This document shows positions 30,340 to 36,991 of a stretch of DNA of 37,035 nucleotides, piece after piece. How positions within the stretch are numbered: position 1 is the first letter of the stretch; every line of letters begins with the position of its first letter. Below the pieces are notes generated by a model, which saw nothing but the letters and a program-made list of their open reading frames with translations, had not been told where the DNA came from and ran no database searches. Source of the stretch: an uncultured Corynebacterium sp. (GTDB lineage: Bacteria; Actinomycetota; Actinomycetes; Mycobacteriales; Mycobacteriaceae); the NCBI GenBank assembly GCA_943914465.1, contig CALUCD010000014.1:1-37035 (forward strand), read 5' to 3'. A program made the position numbers and the translations under genes.

Positions 30340-30698
30340 GCGCTCGCAGTGCGCGCCGTGTGCCGTGCTTGCGGCGTGCGTGTGCGCAGTGTGCGTTTGC
30401 CGCTATTGCCAACGCGGTGATAGCGGCAAACCGGCGGGCTCGTCGTTGTTTGCCCAGGTCGCTTCACGCGGAGACGGCTGTTCGTAGCTATCGCCGGTTG
30501 CACACAGCGGCCAATGCGGGGCACCCGGGAGCATTTTGCTTTCCGACGTCTCCCCAGCGTAAAGTCAACCGACGCGCCTACAGGCATGTACGCGCTTATA
30601 CGTTCATCCCCGGTGGCTGGGTACAAACCCCGGCATCCGGAAGCTGCTCGGTTAAACATCGTGGCCGTGTGGCTGTACCAAGGAAATGAGGTAATTCG
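30340..30698 (+). other. nusG-rplK intergenic region with structured leader
   Basis: This 359-bp region has no convincing gene. It starts GC-rich, then holds a perfect 12-bp inverted repeat, GTTTGCCGCTAT (30395-30406) with ATAGCGGCAAAC (30420-30431), not followed by a T-run. A more AT-rich stretch with CTTATACG near 30595 may contain the rplK promoter. The last 90 nt, with several CCCCGG and GGCATCCGG elements, is where an L1-binding autoregulatory site would lie in L11-L1 operons; I cannot fold it with confidence. rplK's own SD is AGGAAATGAGG. Confidence 0.5.
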
Positions 30699-31127
30699 AT
30701 GGCAAAGAAGAAGGTCACCGGCCTGATCAAGCTTCAGATTGAAGCTGGTATGGCCAACCCGGCACCGCCAGTCGGCCCGGCGCTCGGCGCCCACGGTGTG
30801 AACATCGTTGAGTTCACCAAGGCGTACAACGCGGCAACCGAGTCCATGCGCGGCAACATTGTGCCGGTTGAGATCACCGTGTACGAAGATCGCTCGTTCG
30901 ACTTCGTGCTCAAATCCCCGCCTGCGGCGTCGCTGCTGCTGAAGGCTGCTGGCGTGAAGAACGGCTCCGGCGTTCCGCACACCCAGAAGGTCGGCTCTGT
31001 GACCTGGGAGCAGTGCAAGGAGATTGCGGAGACGAAGAAGAACGATCTCAACGCCCGCGACATTGAGGCCGGTGCGGCGATTATCGCCGGTACTGCCCGC
31101 TCCATGGGCATTGACGTGCAGAAGTAA
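30699..31127 (+). CDS. rplK: 50S ribosomal protein L11
   Basis: A 142-aa protein. MAKKKVTGLIKLQIEAGMAN, PPVGPALGAHGVNIVEFTKA and FDFVLKSPPAASLLLKAAGV are invariant L11 features. The C-terminal RNA-binding domain ends in ARSMGIDVQK, with the DLNARDIEAGAAIIAGTARS helix. L11 forms the GTPase-associated centre with 23S rRNA and is needed for RelA-type stringent signalling and thiopeptide sensitivity. First gene of the L11-L1 unit; rplA follows after 138 nt with an intervening hairpin. Confidence 0.98.
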   Translation: MAKKKVTGLIKLQIEAGMANPAPPVGPALGAHGVNIVEFTKAYNAATESMRGNIVPVEITVYEDRSFDFVLKSPPAASLLLKAAGVKNGSGVPHTQKVGSVTWEQCKEIAETKKNDLNARDIEAGAAIIAGTARSMGIDVQK

Positions 31128-31207
31128 CGCACCAGTTACGCACCGTCTCACCACTATCAACCGTGGTAGGGCCAGCCAGGCCCGCGCGAATACCACGACT
31201 CCTTACA

Positions 31208-31241
31208 CAACCGCCTGCCGCAGACCGGCAGTAAGCGGTTG
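31208..31241 (+). promoter_or_regulatory. Long hairpin upstream of rplA
   Basis: CAACCGC-CTGCCG (31208-31220) pairs with CGGCAG (31226-31231) and GCGGTTG (31235-31241), giving 13 base pairs with a 3-nt bulge and 5-nt loop, 24 nt before the rplA start. It has no T-run. Possible roles are L1 autoregulation, processing or ribosome access control. Confidence 0.55.
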
Positions 31242-31265
31242 CACGGAAGTGAAAGGAAGATCAAC

Positions 31266-31976
31266 ATGGCAAATCAGTCCAAGCATTACAAAGAGCAGTC
31301 GGCGAAGGTCGACCGGGAGAAGCTCTACCACCCGCTCGACGCTGTGGCGTTGGCGAAGGAGACCTCCTCGAAGAACTATGACGCAACGATCGATGTCGCG
31401 ATGCGCTTGACCGTTGACCCGCGCAAGGCAGACCAGCTTGTGCGCGGCACGGTCAACCTGCCACACGGCACGGGTAAGAGCGTTCGCGTTGCTGTTTTCG
31501 CTGAGGGGGAGAACGCCACTAAGGCGAAAGAGGCAGGTGCGGACATCGTCGGCACTGACGAGCTGATCGAGCAGATCAACTCCGGCACCATCGACTTCGA
31601 TGTGGCGATCGCCACCCCGGACCAAATGGCAAAGGTCGGCCGCGTTGCCCGCGTGCTTGGCCCGCGCGGTTTGATGCCGAACCCGAAGACCGGCACCGTG
31701 ACTCCGGATGTGGCGAAAGCGGTGAGCGATTCCAAGGGCGGCAAGATCGCTTTCCGTGTGGATAAGGCGTCGAACCTGCACACCATGATTGGCAAAGCGT
31801 CGTTCACCCCGGAGCAGCTCGCTGAGAATTACGGGGCGCTCCTCGATGAGGTGCTGCGTTTGAAGCCGTCCTCTGCCAAGGGCGTGTACCTGAAAAAGGT
31901 CACGGTTTCGGCGACGCAGGGCCCGGGTGTTCCGGTTGATCCTTCTGTGCAGAAGGATTACTCGCAGAAAGCGTAA
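31266..31976 (+). CDS. rplA: 50S ribosomal protein L1
   Basis: A 236-aa protein of normal length with the two-domain L1 fold. Motifs are MRLTVDPRKADQLVRGTVNL (rRNA contact), VGTDELIEQINSG, VLGPRGLMPNPKTGTVTPDV and NLHTMIGKASF. L1 binds the mobile L1 stalk of 23S rRNA and usually represses its own operon by binding the mRNA leader. ATG 31266 is used, with GAAAGGAAG upstream; an earlier in-frame start at 31239 lies at the base of the hairpin. Two hairpins and a U-run follow the gene, ending the L11-L1 unit. Confidence 0.98.
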   Translation: MANQSKHYKEQSAKVDREKLYHPLDAVALAKETSSKNYDATIDVAMRLTVDPRKADQLVRGTVNLPHGTGKSVRVAVFAEGENATKAKEAGADIVGTDELIEQINSGTIDFDVAIATPDQMAKVGRVARVLGPRGLMPNPKTGTVTPDVAKAVSDSKGGKIAFRVDKASNLHTMIGKASFTPEQLAENYGALLDEVLRLKPSSAKGVYLKKVTVSATQGPGVPVDPSVQKDYSQKA

Positions 31977-32013
31977 GTGCCCACCCGGAATAGGGTTTCG
32001 GCTCGATCACTGG

Positions 32014-32095
32014 CTCTTCCGGGTACGACCCGTGGAAGAGATGGAGCGCGTAGGCAGGTGCGTGGCAGAGAGCCGCGCTCCTGCCTCTTTCTTTT
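32014..32095 (+). terminator. Double-hairpin terminator after rplA
   Basis: Hairpin 1: CTCTTCC (32014-32020) with GGAAGAG (32034-32040), extended inside by GGGT/ACCC. Hairpin 2: AGGCAGG (32052-32058) with CCTGCCT (32080-32086), with an inner GCGTGGC/GCCGCGC helix, followed by CTTTCTTTT. The second is a good intrinsic terminator. The first may be an antiterminator partner or a protein site. Confidence 0.75.
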
Positions 32096-32180
32096 CGCTG
32101 ATCTTGTCCAGTCGCCGTCGCTGATCTTTTGGGTGCGCACCATTGATCTCCTGGGGCGCACTCTATCGCGATCTGCGTGG

Positions 32181-32186
32181 CAGAAT
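32181..32186 (+). promoter_or_regulatory. -10 box of the flavoprotein gene (leaderless)
   Basis: CAGAAT ends 7 nt before GTG 32194, with no SD, the same arrangement as at the men genes. It supports GTG 32194 rather than the longer frame from 32143. Confidence 0.4.
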
Positions 32187-32193
32187 CGTCGCC

Positions 32194-33609
32194 GTGAGCA
32201 CACAACTTCGAGCCGTGATCGTTGGCGCGGGCCCGAATGGGCTTACTGCGGCAGCCCGGTTGGCAAAGCGGGGCTGGGCAGTTGAGGTGTATGAGCGTGC
32301 GGGCGAGGTTGGGGGAGCGGCGGTTTCGCAGGTCATCGAAGGCGAGTACGTCTCTGACCGTGGTGCCGCTTGCCACCCGTTTGGCGTTGCTAGCCCGGCA
32401 TTTTCGCACCTCGGCTTGGAGGAGTACGGGCTGGAATGGTTGCGGGCACGGTACGAGATGGCGCACCCGCTCGATGCCGAGGACGCCGGGGGGGAAGCTG
32501 CGCTGCTGGCAGGCTCACTGCCAGAAACAGCGGCGGGCCTTGGGCGAGATGCCAAGGCGTGGGCGCGGCTGCACCGTCCGGTGGTTGACCACATTGATGC
32601 GCATGTGGCCAATGTGCTCGCCCCGTTGACCCGCTGGCCGGCGCACCCAACCTTGCTGGCGCGCTTCGGCGTGGTTGGCGTGTTGCCGGCAAGTACGCTT
32701 GCCGGATCGGTGTTTCGCAGCGAAAAGGCAAAAGCGCTCTTTGCGGGTAGCGCTACTCATGCCATCACGTCACCGACGACCCCGCTGACGGGCGCGTTTG
32801 GGTTGCTGTTTGGGGCGTTGGGGATGACGCGTGGGTGGCCGGTGGCGGTTGGGGGCACCGGCGCGGTGACGGCAGCGTTGAGGCGCTGCGCGACGTCCCA
32901 TGGCGCGATCGTGCGGTGTGACTCGGAAGTAACTGACCTGCGTGAGCTGCCTGATGCAGACGCTGTGATTCTCAATCTGACGCCGAGGCAGGTGCTGCGG
33001 ATGGGTGGGGTAGAGCTGCCAATAATGCAGCGGGCGCGGTTCAAGCGCTGGCGGTATGGACCAGCGGTGCACAAGGTGGATTTCGTGCTCCACGAGCCCG
33101 TGCCGTGGCGCGATCCGCGGGTCGGTCAGGCGGCAACGGTGCATGTGGGTGGCGGCGTGGCAGATATTGCAGCAGCTGAGCGCGAGGTGGCGCGCGGCAT
33201 CTTGCCCCAGCGCCCGTTTGTGATGGTGTGTCAGCAGTTTGCTGCCGATTCGTCGCGTGGGTTGGTGTTGTGGACCTACGCGCACGTGCCGCACGGGTAT
33301 GCGGAGCGTTATCCCGGTGAGGTGCGTGAGCGGATTCAGGGGCAGCTGGAGCGTTTTGCTCCGGGGTTTGGTGACGTCGTTACGCGTGTGCATGAGACAT
33401 CTCCTGCTGGGCTTGAGGCGTGGAATCCGAATGTGGTCGGCGGGGATATTGCAGGTGGGGCGATGAATGGACTGCAAACGCTGCTGCGGCTACCGCATCG
33501 GCTGCGTCGCGGTCTGTATCTCGCGTCTGCATCGACGGTGCCGGGTGCGGGTGTGCATGGGATGCCAGGGTGGTGGGCGTCTCAGGCTGCTATACGCGAT
33601 TTTGAATAA
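32194..33609 (+). CDS. Phytoene-desaturase-like NAD(P)/FAD oxidoreductase
   Basis: A 471-aa flavoprotein of the CrtI/PYROXD2-like group. The N-terminus is the FAD motif AVIVGAGPNGLTAAARLAKR, continuing EVYERAGEVGGAAVS; a C-terminal FAD contact is at YLASASTVPGAGVHGMPGWW. The RGAACHPFGVASPAF segment is typical of the PYROXD2-like proteins rather than true carotenoid desaturases. No carotenoid genes are nearby, so the substrate is unknown. GTG 32194 begins right at the Rossmann strand and has a -10-like box 7 nt upstream. It lies between rplA and rplJ, together with two secreted proteins, as an insertion in the ribosomal protein cluster. Confidence 0.82.
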   Translation: MSTQLRAVIVGAGPNGLTAAARLAKRGWAVEVYERAGEVGGAAVSQVIEGEYVSDRGAACHPFGVASPAFSHLGLEEYGLEWLRARYEMAHPLDAEDAGGEAALLAGSLPETAAGLGRDAKAWARLHRPVVDHIDAHVANVLAPLTRWPAHPTLLARFGVVGVLPASTLAGSVFRSEKAKALFAGSATHAITSPTTPLTGAFGLLFGALGMTRGWPVAVGGTGAVTAALRRCATSHGAIVRCDSEVTDLRELPDADAVILNLTPRQVLRMGGVELPIMQRARFKRWRYGPAVHKVDFVLHEPVPWRDPRVGQAATVHVGGGVADIAAAEREVARGILPQRPFVMVCQQFAADSSRGLVLWTYAHVPHGYAERYPGEVRERIQGQLERFAPGFGDVVTRVHETSPAGLEAWNPNVVGGDIAGGAMNGLQTLLRLPHRLRRGLYLASASTVPGAGVHGMPGWWASQAAIRDFE

Positions 33610-33800
33610 TTTTTCATCTAAAACTAGCACTGTGACCTCAAAAGATAGCGAAGTGCAACCGTATTGTGATTTCCGATGTGCATAAACCTCGGATTAACAA
33701 TATTCTTATCGATGCCTGAGCGTATGTCAGCTTGGGTCAAGACGAATATTGACCGTCTTGCCTGCCTTTTCTCGACAACGAGATGGAAGCGTTTGAACTT
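33610..33800 (+). promoter_or_regulatory. AT-rich leader of the first anchor-M gene, with inverted repeats
   Basis: This intergenic region is clearly more AT-rich than its neighbours. CAATATTC (33698-33705) and GAATATTG (33744-33751) form an 8-bp inverted repeat 38 nt apart. CAAGACG (33738-33744) and CGTCTTG (33754-33760) form a tight 7-bp hairpin followed by CCTGCCTTTTC, which could act as a weak terminator or attenuator. I could not assign a promoter with confidence. Confidence 0.45.
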
Positions 33801-34610
33801 ATGCATCTTCAGTCTTTGACTGCTCCTCGTATTACCCGTCTGTTTGTAACGGTCGTTGTGGCCGCGTCAGCCCTCGTGCTGTCGCTGGCCCCGGCTGCAC
33901 TTGCTCAAAACCGTCTTGTCTTGGACAGCGGCCATATGAACGTCTTCAACGTCACCGCGCGTGACGGCCAGTTGAAACTCGATGTCAAAGAGGACATCAC
34001 CGGCACGAATGTAGAACGACCCGCCGAAAGCGTGGTTCTCGAGGTCTACTCCGACACGTATACCGACGCAACCCGTGACATCGCGGAGGTTGGCGAATCC
34101 GGCTACATCCTGCCCCAGGGCTACCACCAAGGTTTGCTGCGTCCAGGCTGGACCACTCTGGCAGCCCGGTGGGATGGGTTCACCGACGTGGACATCACCG
34201 TCGACGAAATCCGCGGTCCTGGCAATGTCTACCTCTTCTCGGCTGACGGTGCAGGGCGCTTTGTGTCCCCCAGTACAGATGGGGATTTCCGTTTGCACCC
34301 TGGAAGCACGATCGACCAATCCACTCCGGCGCATCTGCACTCCCACTGGATGTTCACCCGGCCTGGCACCTACACCATGAAGGCATCTGCCACCAGCAAT
34401 GGTGTGCGCTCGAACCAGGCCACCTACACCTGGGTCGTTGGTCAGCGCGGTCACGCACGTCCGATCATGGACGAGCCGCTCAGTCTCGACCGGCTGCAGT
34501 CACTCGCGGGTGCCTCGGTGGCCCCGCAGCCCGATGAACCTGCAGTCTTCGTTCCCGCGCCGGCCGTGTCGTACCGTGAGCGTTTGCTCGCGCTCCTCGG
34601 CTGGCAGTAA
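33801..34610 (+). CDS. Secreted choice-of-anchor M domain protein (copy 1)
   Basis: A 269-aa exported protein. The signal peptide (1-35) has Arg residues, a hydrophobic core and cleavage after APAALA. The mature domain opens DSGHMNVFNVTARDG and contains LPQGYHQGLLRPGWTTLAAR, GFTDVDITVDEIRGPGNVYL and TPAHLHSHWMFTRPGTYTMK. This is the TIGR03769/choice-of-anchor M type domain of actinobacterial surface proteins linked to an anchored-repeat ABC transporter. No LPXTG motif or C-terminal membrane helix is present; a ~30-residue tail ends LLALLGWQ. Conserved His in GH, GYH and HLHSH could bind metal (inference). ATG 33801 is preferred to 33783. A paralogue follows 311 nt later. Confidence 0.82.
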   Translation: MHLQSLTAPRITRLFVTVVVAASALVLSLAPAALAQNRLVLDSGHMNVFNVTARDGQLKLDVKEDITGTNVERPAESVVLEVYSDTYTDATRDIAEVGESGYILPQGYHQGLLRPGWTTLAARWDGFTDVDITVDEIRGPGNVYLFSADGAGRFVSPSTDGDFRLHPGSTIDQSTPAHLHSHWMFTRPGTYTMKASATSNGVRSNQATYTWVVGQRGHARPIMDEPLSLDRLQSLAGASVAPQPDEPAVFVPAPAVSYRERLLALLGWQ

Positions 34611-34820
34611 GCGCGATCGTGGGAATCTCCGAGCTAACGGGGATATCCGAGATAAAAGCGAGATGGATGCCGGCTGGCCGCAGAGCTGCCGCGCGGGCCT
34701 CGTCTGAATTCTTCCTGGATTCATAGGAAGTTCTTGAGCTCAGCTCAGCCAGCTCGACATATATAGCAAATAATGCATATCCTGAGTGCCTCCAAGTCGG
34801 ATATGGCTTGGGGAAGAAGT

Positions 34821-34847
34821 GCACACGCGTGCCAGTCACGCGTGTGC
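34821..34847 (+). promoter_or_regulatory. Perfect 11-bp hairpin in the leader of anchor-M copy 2
   Basis: GCACACGCGTG (34821-34831) and CACGCGTGTGC (34837-34847) pair perfectly around the loop CCAGT. There is no T-run after it, so it is not a normal terminator. A protein operator, an mRNA stabiliser or a regulatory RNA element are possible. Confidence 0.7.
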
Positions 34848-34850
34848 TGG

Positions 34851-34911
34851 ACCGAAAACCGGAAACGAGAACCGGTCACGAGAACCGGAACCGAAAACCG
34901 AAAAGGAACGG
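34851..34911 (+). repeat. Degenerate 12-13 nt tandem repeat (five units)
   Basis: Units ACCGAAAACCGG, AAACGAGAACCGG, TCACGAGAACCGG, AACCGAAAACCG and AAAAGGAACGG follow one another without gaps, immediately upstream of the start of copy 2. The last unit supplies the GGAAC that may act as SD. Confidence 0.65.
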
Positions 34912-34921
34912 TTTGAAACAC

Positions 34922-35659
34922 ATGTCATTTGCAATTCGCACGTATCCGAAGAAGTCCACACGCCCAGCAGCTGTGGTCGCTGCCGCTGTTTCAGCGGTGG
35001 CTGTACTGCTCGCTGGAAACCCGGTAGCCCAAGCTGGCGACTCACTCGCCCTTGACAGTGGCCACCTCAACGCATTCAATGTCACCGCTAAGAACGGCAA
35101 GCTGAACCTCGATGTCAAAGAGGACATCACCGGCAGCAACGTTGAGCGCCTTGCCGAAGATGTCGTGTTCGATGTCTGGGCAGACGGATGGACGGAAGCG
35201 ACCACCGAGCTCGATGAGATCGGGGAATCGGGCTACGTCCTGCCCCAGGGCTACCACCAGGGAATGCTGCGCCCCGGCTGGACCACGCTTCAAGCCCGCT
35301 GGGAAGGGTTCACCGACGTTGACATCCACTTCGACGAAGTTCGCGGCCCTGGCAACGTCTACCTCTTCTCCGCCGACGGTCGAGGACGCTTCGCCGCCTC
35401 CGCGGCAGATGGTGACTACCAGCTCCACCCTGGAAGCGTGATCGACCAGAACACCCCGGCACACCTCCACTCCAACTGGATGTTCACCAAACCGGGTATC
35501 TACACCATGAAAGTCACCGCGAGCAGTAACGGCGTCTACTCCAACCAGGCCACGTACGTCTGGCGCGTCGGCTACGACAAGCACAATCGCGAGATCATGG
35601 ACGAGCAGCTGAGTCTGGAGCGTCTGCAGTCGCTCGCCGCGGCATCGCTGTTCCCCTAA
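34922..35659 (+). CDS. Secreted choice-of-anchor M domain protein (copy 2)
   Basis: A 245-aa exported protein and paralogue of copy 1. Signal peptide 1-38 with twin lysines and cleavage after NPVAQA. The mature domain runs in parallel with copy 1: DSGHLNAFNVTAKNG, LPQGYHQGMLRPGWTTLQAR, GFTDVDIHFDEVRGPGNVYL, TPAHLHSNWMFTKPGIYTMK, ending LSLERLQSLAAASLFP without anchor. By eye about two thirds of mature residues agree, with a 28-nt identical stretch (33978-34005 and 35108-35135). HLHSH of copy 1 is HLHSN here. ATG 34922 is chosen because the signal peptide starts there; an in-frame TTG at 34808 would translate the hairpin and repeats. Upstream of the rplJ leader. Confidence 0.82.
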   Translation: MSFAIRTYPKKSTRPAAVVAAAVSAVAVLLAGNPVAQAGDSLALDSGHLNAFNVTAKNGKLNLDVKEDITGSNVERLAEDVVFDVWADGWTEATTELDEIGESGYVLPQGYHQGMLRPGWTTLQARWEGFTDVDIHFDEVRGPGNVYLFSADGRGRFAASAADGDYQLHPGSVIDQNTPAHLHSNWMFTKPGIYTMKVTASSNGVYSNQATYVWRVGYDKHNREIMDEQLSLERLQSLAAASLFP

Positions 35660-35690
35660 CCCCCGTCGAACATCCCACACGAGCCACGAT

Positions 35691-35720
35691 TTGGACCTGG
35701 CCAGCATCAAAGGCTAATGT
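35691..35720 (+). promoter_or_regulatory. Promoter of rplJ-rplL
   Basis: TTGGAC (35691-35696) and TAATGT (35715-35720) are 18 nt apart. Initiation near 35727 gives a leader of about 310 nt that contains the whole L10-leader structure and attenuator. Confidence 0.6.
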
Positions 35721-35766
35721 ATCCACACGAAGTTTGAAACGGCCCTGACTGCCCCCACTAGGCGGC

Positions 35767-35853
35767 CGTGGGCCGAACTCAAGTTTCACCGAAGACCGTC
35801 GGTCACTTCCCAGCAGGGAAGTCGAAGGTATCCCTCCCAGGGATCGGCCCACG
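35767..35853 (+). ncRNA. Ribosomal L10 leader (rplJL autoregulatory element)
   Basis: A three-way-junction fold can be read directly. Closing stem CGTGGGCCG (35767-35775) with CGGCCCACG (35845-35853) is perfect. Inside are hairpin CTTCCC/GGGAAG (35806-35821) and hairpin ATCCCT/AGGGAT (35830-35844). The position upstream of rplJ and an intrinsic terminator behind it match L10 leaders, where the L10-L7/L12 complex binds its own mRNA. Rfam membership is inferred from structure and location. Confidence 0.75.
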
Positions 35854-35888
35854 CAGGAGAAACGTGGCTTACCCTTCCCAATATGGGT

Positions 35889-35921
35889 GCCCCGTGCTTC
35901 TGCACGGGGCGTTTTTCTTTT
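35889..35921 (+). terminator. Attenuator hairpin in the rplJ leader
   Basis: GCCCCGTGC (35889-35897) pairs perfectly with GCACGGGGC (35902-35910), with loop TTCT, followed by GTTTTTCTTTT. It lies between the L10 leader fold and the rplJ start, as expected for an attenuator controlled by the L10 complex. Confidence 0.85.
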
Positions 35922-36036
35922 CGGTGTTGCGCTGTGCGGTGCTGGGAACAACCGAGCAAGCTGCACAACGCGGCGTCGAGAAGCGAAATGCCCCGGCGGA
36001 TTAACTCAACCAAGTTATTGGAAGGAGGCGTGTGTC

Positions 36037-36558
36037 ATGGCAAACCCGAAGAACACTGCGGAACTCGAAGTGCTCAAGGAAAAGTTCCAAGACGCAAGCT
36101 CCGTCGTGCTCACCGAGTACCGCGGACTCAGCGTCAAAGAACTGCAAGAGCTGCGCGGCGAGCTGGGCTTTGATGTCGAATACCACGTCACCAAGAACAC
36201 CCTCATCAAGATCGCTGCGAAAGAGCAGGGGATCGAGGGTCTCGACGAGCTTCTGACCGGGCCTACCGCCATCGCCTTCATCAAGGGCGAAGCGGTTGAC
36301 GCGGCCAAGGTCATGAAGAAGTTCAACAAGGACCACGACGCGTTCGTGATCAAGGGCGGCTACATGGACGGCGCCGCCCTCGATGCTGCCCAGGTTGACG
36401 CCATCGCCGAGATGGACAACCGCGAGACCACCCTTGCAAAGATCGCTGGCGCCTTCCAGGGGTCCTTGGCAAAGGCCGCCGGGCTGTTCCAAGCTCCGGC
36501 ATCCAAGACCGCCCGCCTCGTCGCTGCGCTGCAGGACAAGCAGGGCGAAGCTGCATAA
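36037..36558 (+). CDS. rplJ: 50S ribosomal protein L10
   Basis: A 173-aa protein of normal length. The N-terminal rRNA-binding domain has SSVVLTEYRGLSVKELQELR and TKNTLIKIAAKEQG, GPTAIAFIKGE follows, and the C-terminal helix (FQAPASKTARLVAALQDKQG) docks L7/L12 dimers. L10 carries the stalk that recruits translation factors and represses its own operon through the leader. ATG 36037 has a strong GAAGGAGG seven bases upstream. Longer in-frame extension from 35887 would start in the attenuator and is rejected. rplL follows after 37 nt. Confidence 0.98.
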   Translation: MANPKNTAELEVLKEKFQDASSVVLTEYRGLSVKELQELRGELGFDVEYHVTKNTLIKIAAKEQGIEGLDELLTGPTAIAFIKGEAVDAAKVMKKFNKDHDAFVIKGGYMDGAALDAAQVDAIAEMDNRETTLAKIAGAFQGSLAKAAGLFQAPASKTARLVAALQDKQGEAA

Positions 36559-36595
36559 CGCGCACACTACACATCCATAAAGAAAGGAAGCCACA

Positions 36596-36991
36596 ATGGC
36601 TAAGCTGACCAAGGACGAGCTCATCGAGCAGTTCAAGGAAATGACCCTCATCGAGCTTTCCGAGTTCCTCAAGGAATTCGAGGAGGTCTTCGACGTGACC
36701 GCAGCCGCTCCGGTTGCAGTTGCAGCAGCAGGCGCACCGGGTGCCGCTGGCGGCGACGCAGCTCCGGCTGAGGAGAAGGACGAGTTCGACGTCGTGCTCG
36801 AGGACGCCGGCGACAAGAAGATCGGCGTGATTAAGGCTGTCCGCGAGATCGTCTCCGGCCTGGGCCTGAAGGACGCGAAGGAAATGGTCGAGGGCGCACC
36901 GAAGGCCATCCTCGAAGGCGCCAACAAGGACGACGCCGAGGCTGCCAAGGCCAAGCTCGAAGAGGCTGGCGCAAAGGTCACCCTCAAGTAG
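36596..36991 (+). CDS. rplL: 50S ribosomal protein L7/L12
   Basis: A 131-aa stalk protein. The N-terminal dimerisation helices (KLTKDELIEQFKEMTLIELS, EFLKEFEEVFDV) are followed by an Ala/Gly-rich hinge (about 40-60) and the factor-binding C-terminal domain with FDVVLEDAGDKKIGVIKAVR, GLGLKDAKEMVEGAPKAI and EEAGAKVTLK. The slightly long hinge is within the actinobacterial range. AAAGGAAG precedes ATG 36596. No terminator is seen in the remaining 44 nt of the window. Confidence 0.98.
   Translation: MAKLTKDELIEQFKEMTLIELSEFLKEFEEVFDVTAAAPVAVAAAGAPGAAGGDAAPAEEKDEFDVVLEDAGDKKIGVIKAVREIVSGLGLKDAKEMVEGAPKAILEGANKDDAEAAKAKLEEAGAKVTLK

Larger units (their letters stand above)
34611..34921 (+). other. 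Intergenic region with strong hairpin and tandem repeats
   Basis: This 311-bp region between the two anchor-M genes has no convincing gene. In order it holds CTTCCT/AGGAAG (34711-34730), possibly a weak terminator; a possible promoter TTGAGC (34734) with CATATA or TATATA (34758-34765); an inverted repeat CATATCC/GGATATG around 34777-34805; a perfect 11-bp hairpin; and a run of 12-13 nt repeats up to the start of copy 2. The leader of copy 2 would be about 150 nt. Confidence 0.5.

Noticed and set aside
30395..30431. 12-bp inverted repeat after nusG as a terminator
   Set aside because: The stem is perfect but followed by GC-rich sequence, not a T-run; kept only as a leader hairpin.
34851..34911. 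Tandem repeats considered as a CRISPR array
   Set aside because: Units are 12-13 nt, contiguous and degenerate, with no spacers and no cas genes in the window.
34808..34921. N-terminal extension of anchor-M copy 2 from TTG 34808
   Set aside because: It would translate the hairpin and the tandem repeat and bury the signal peptide 38 residues from the N-terminus.
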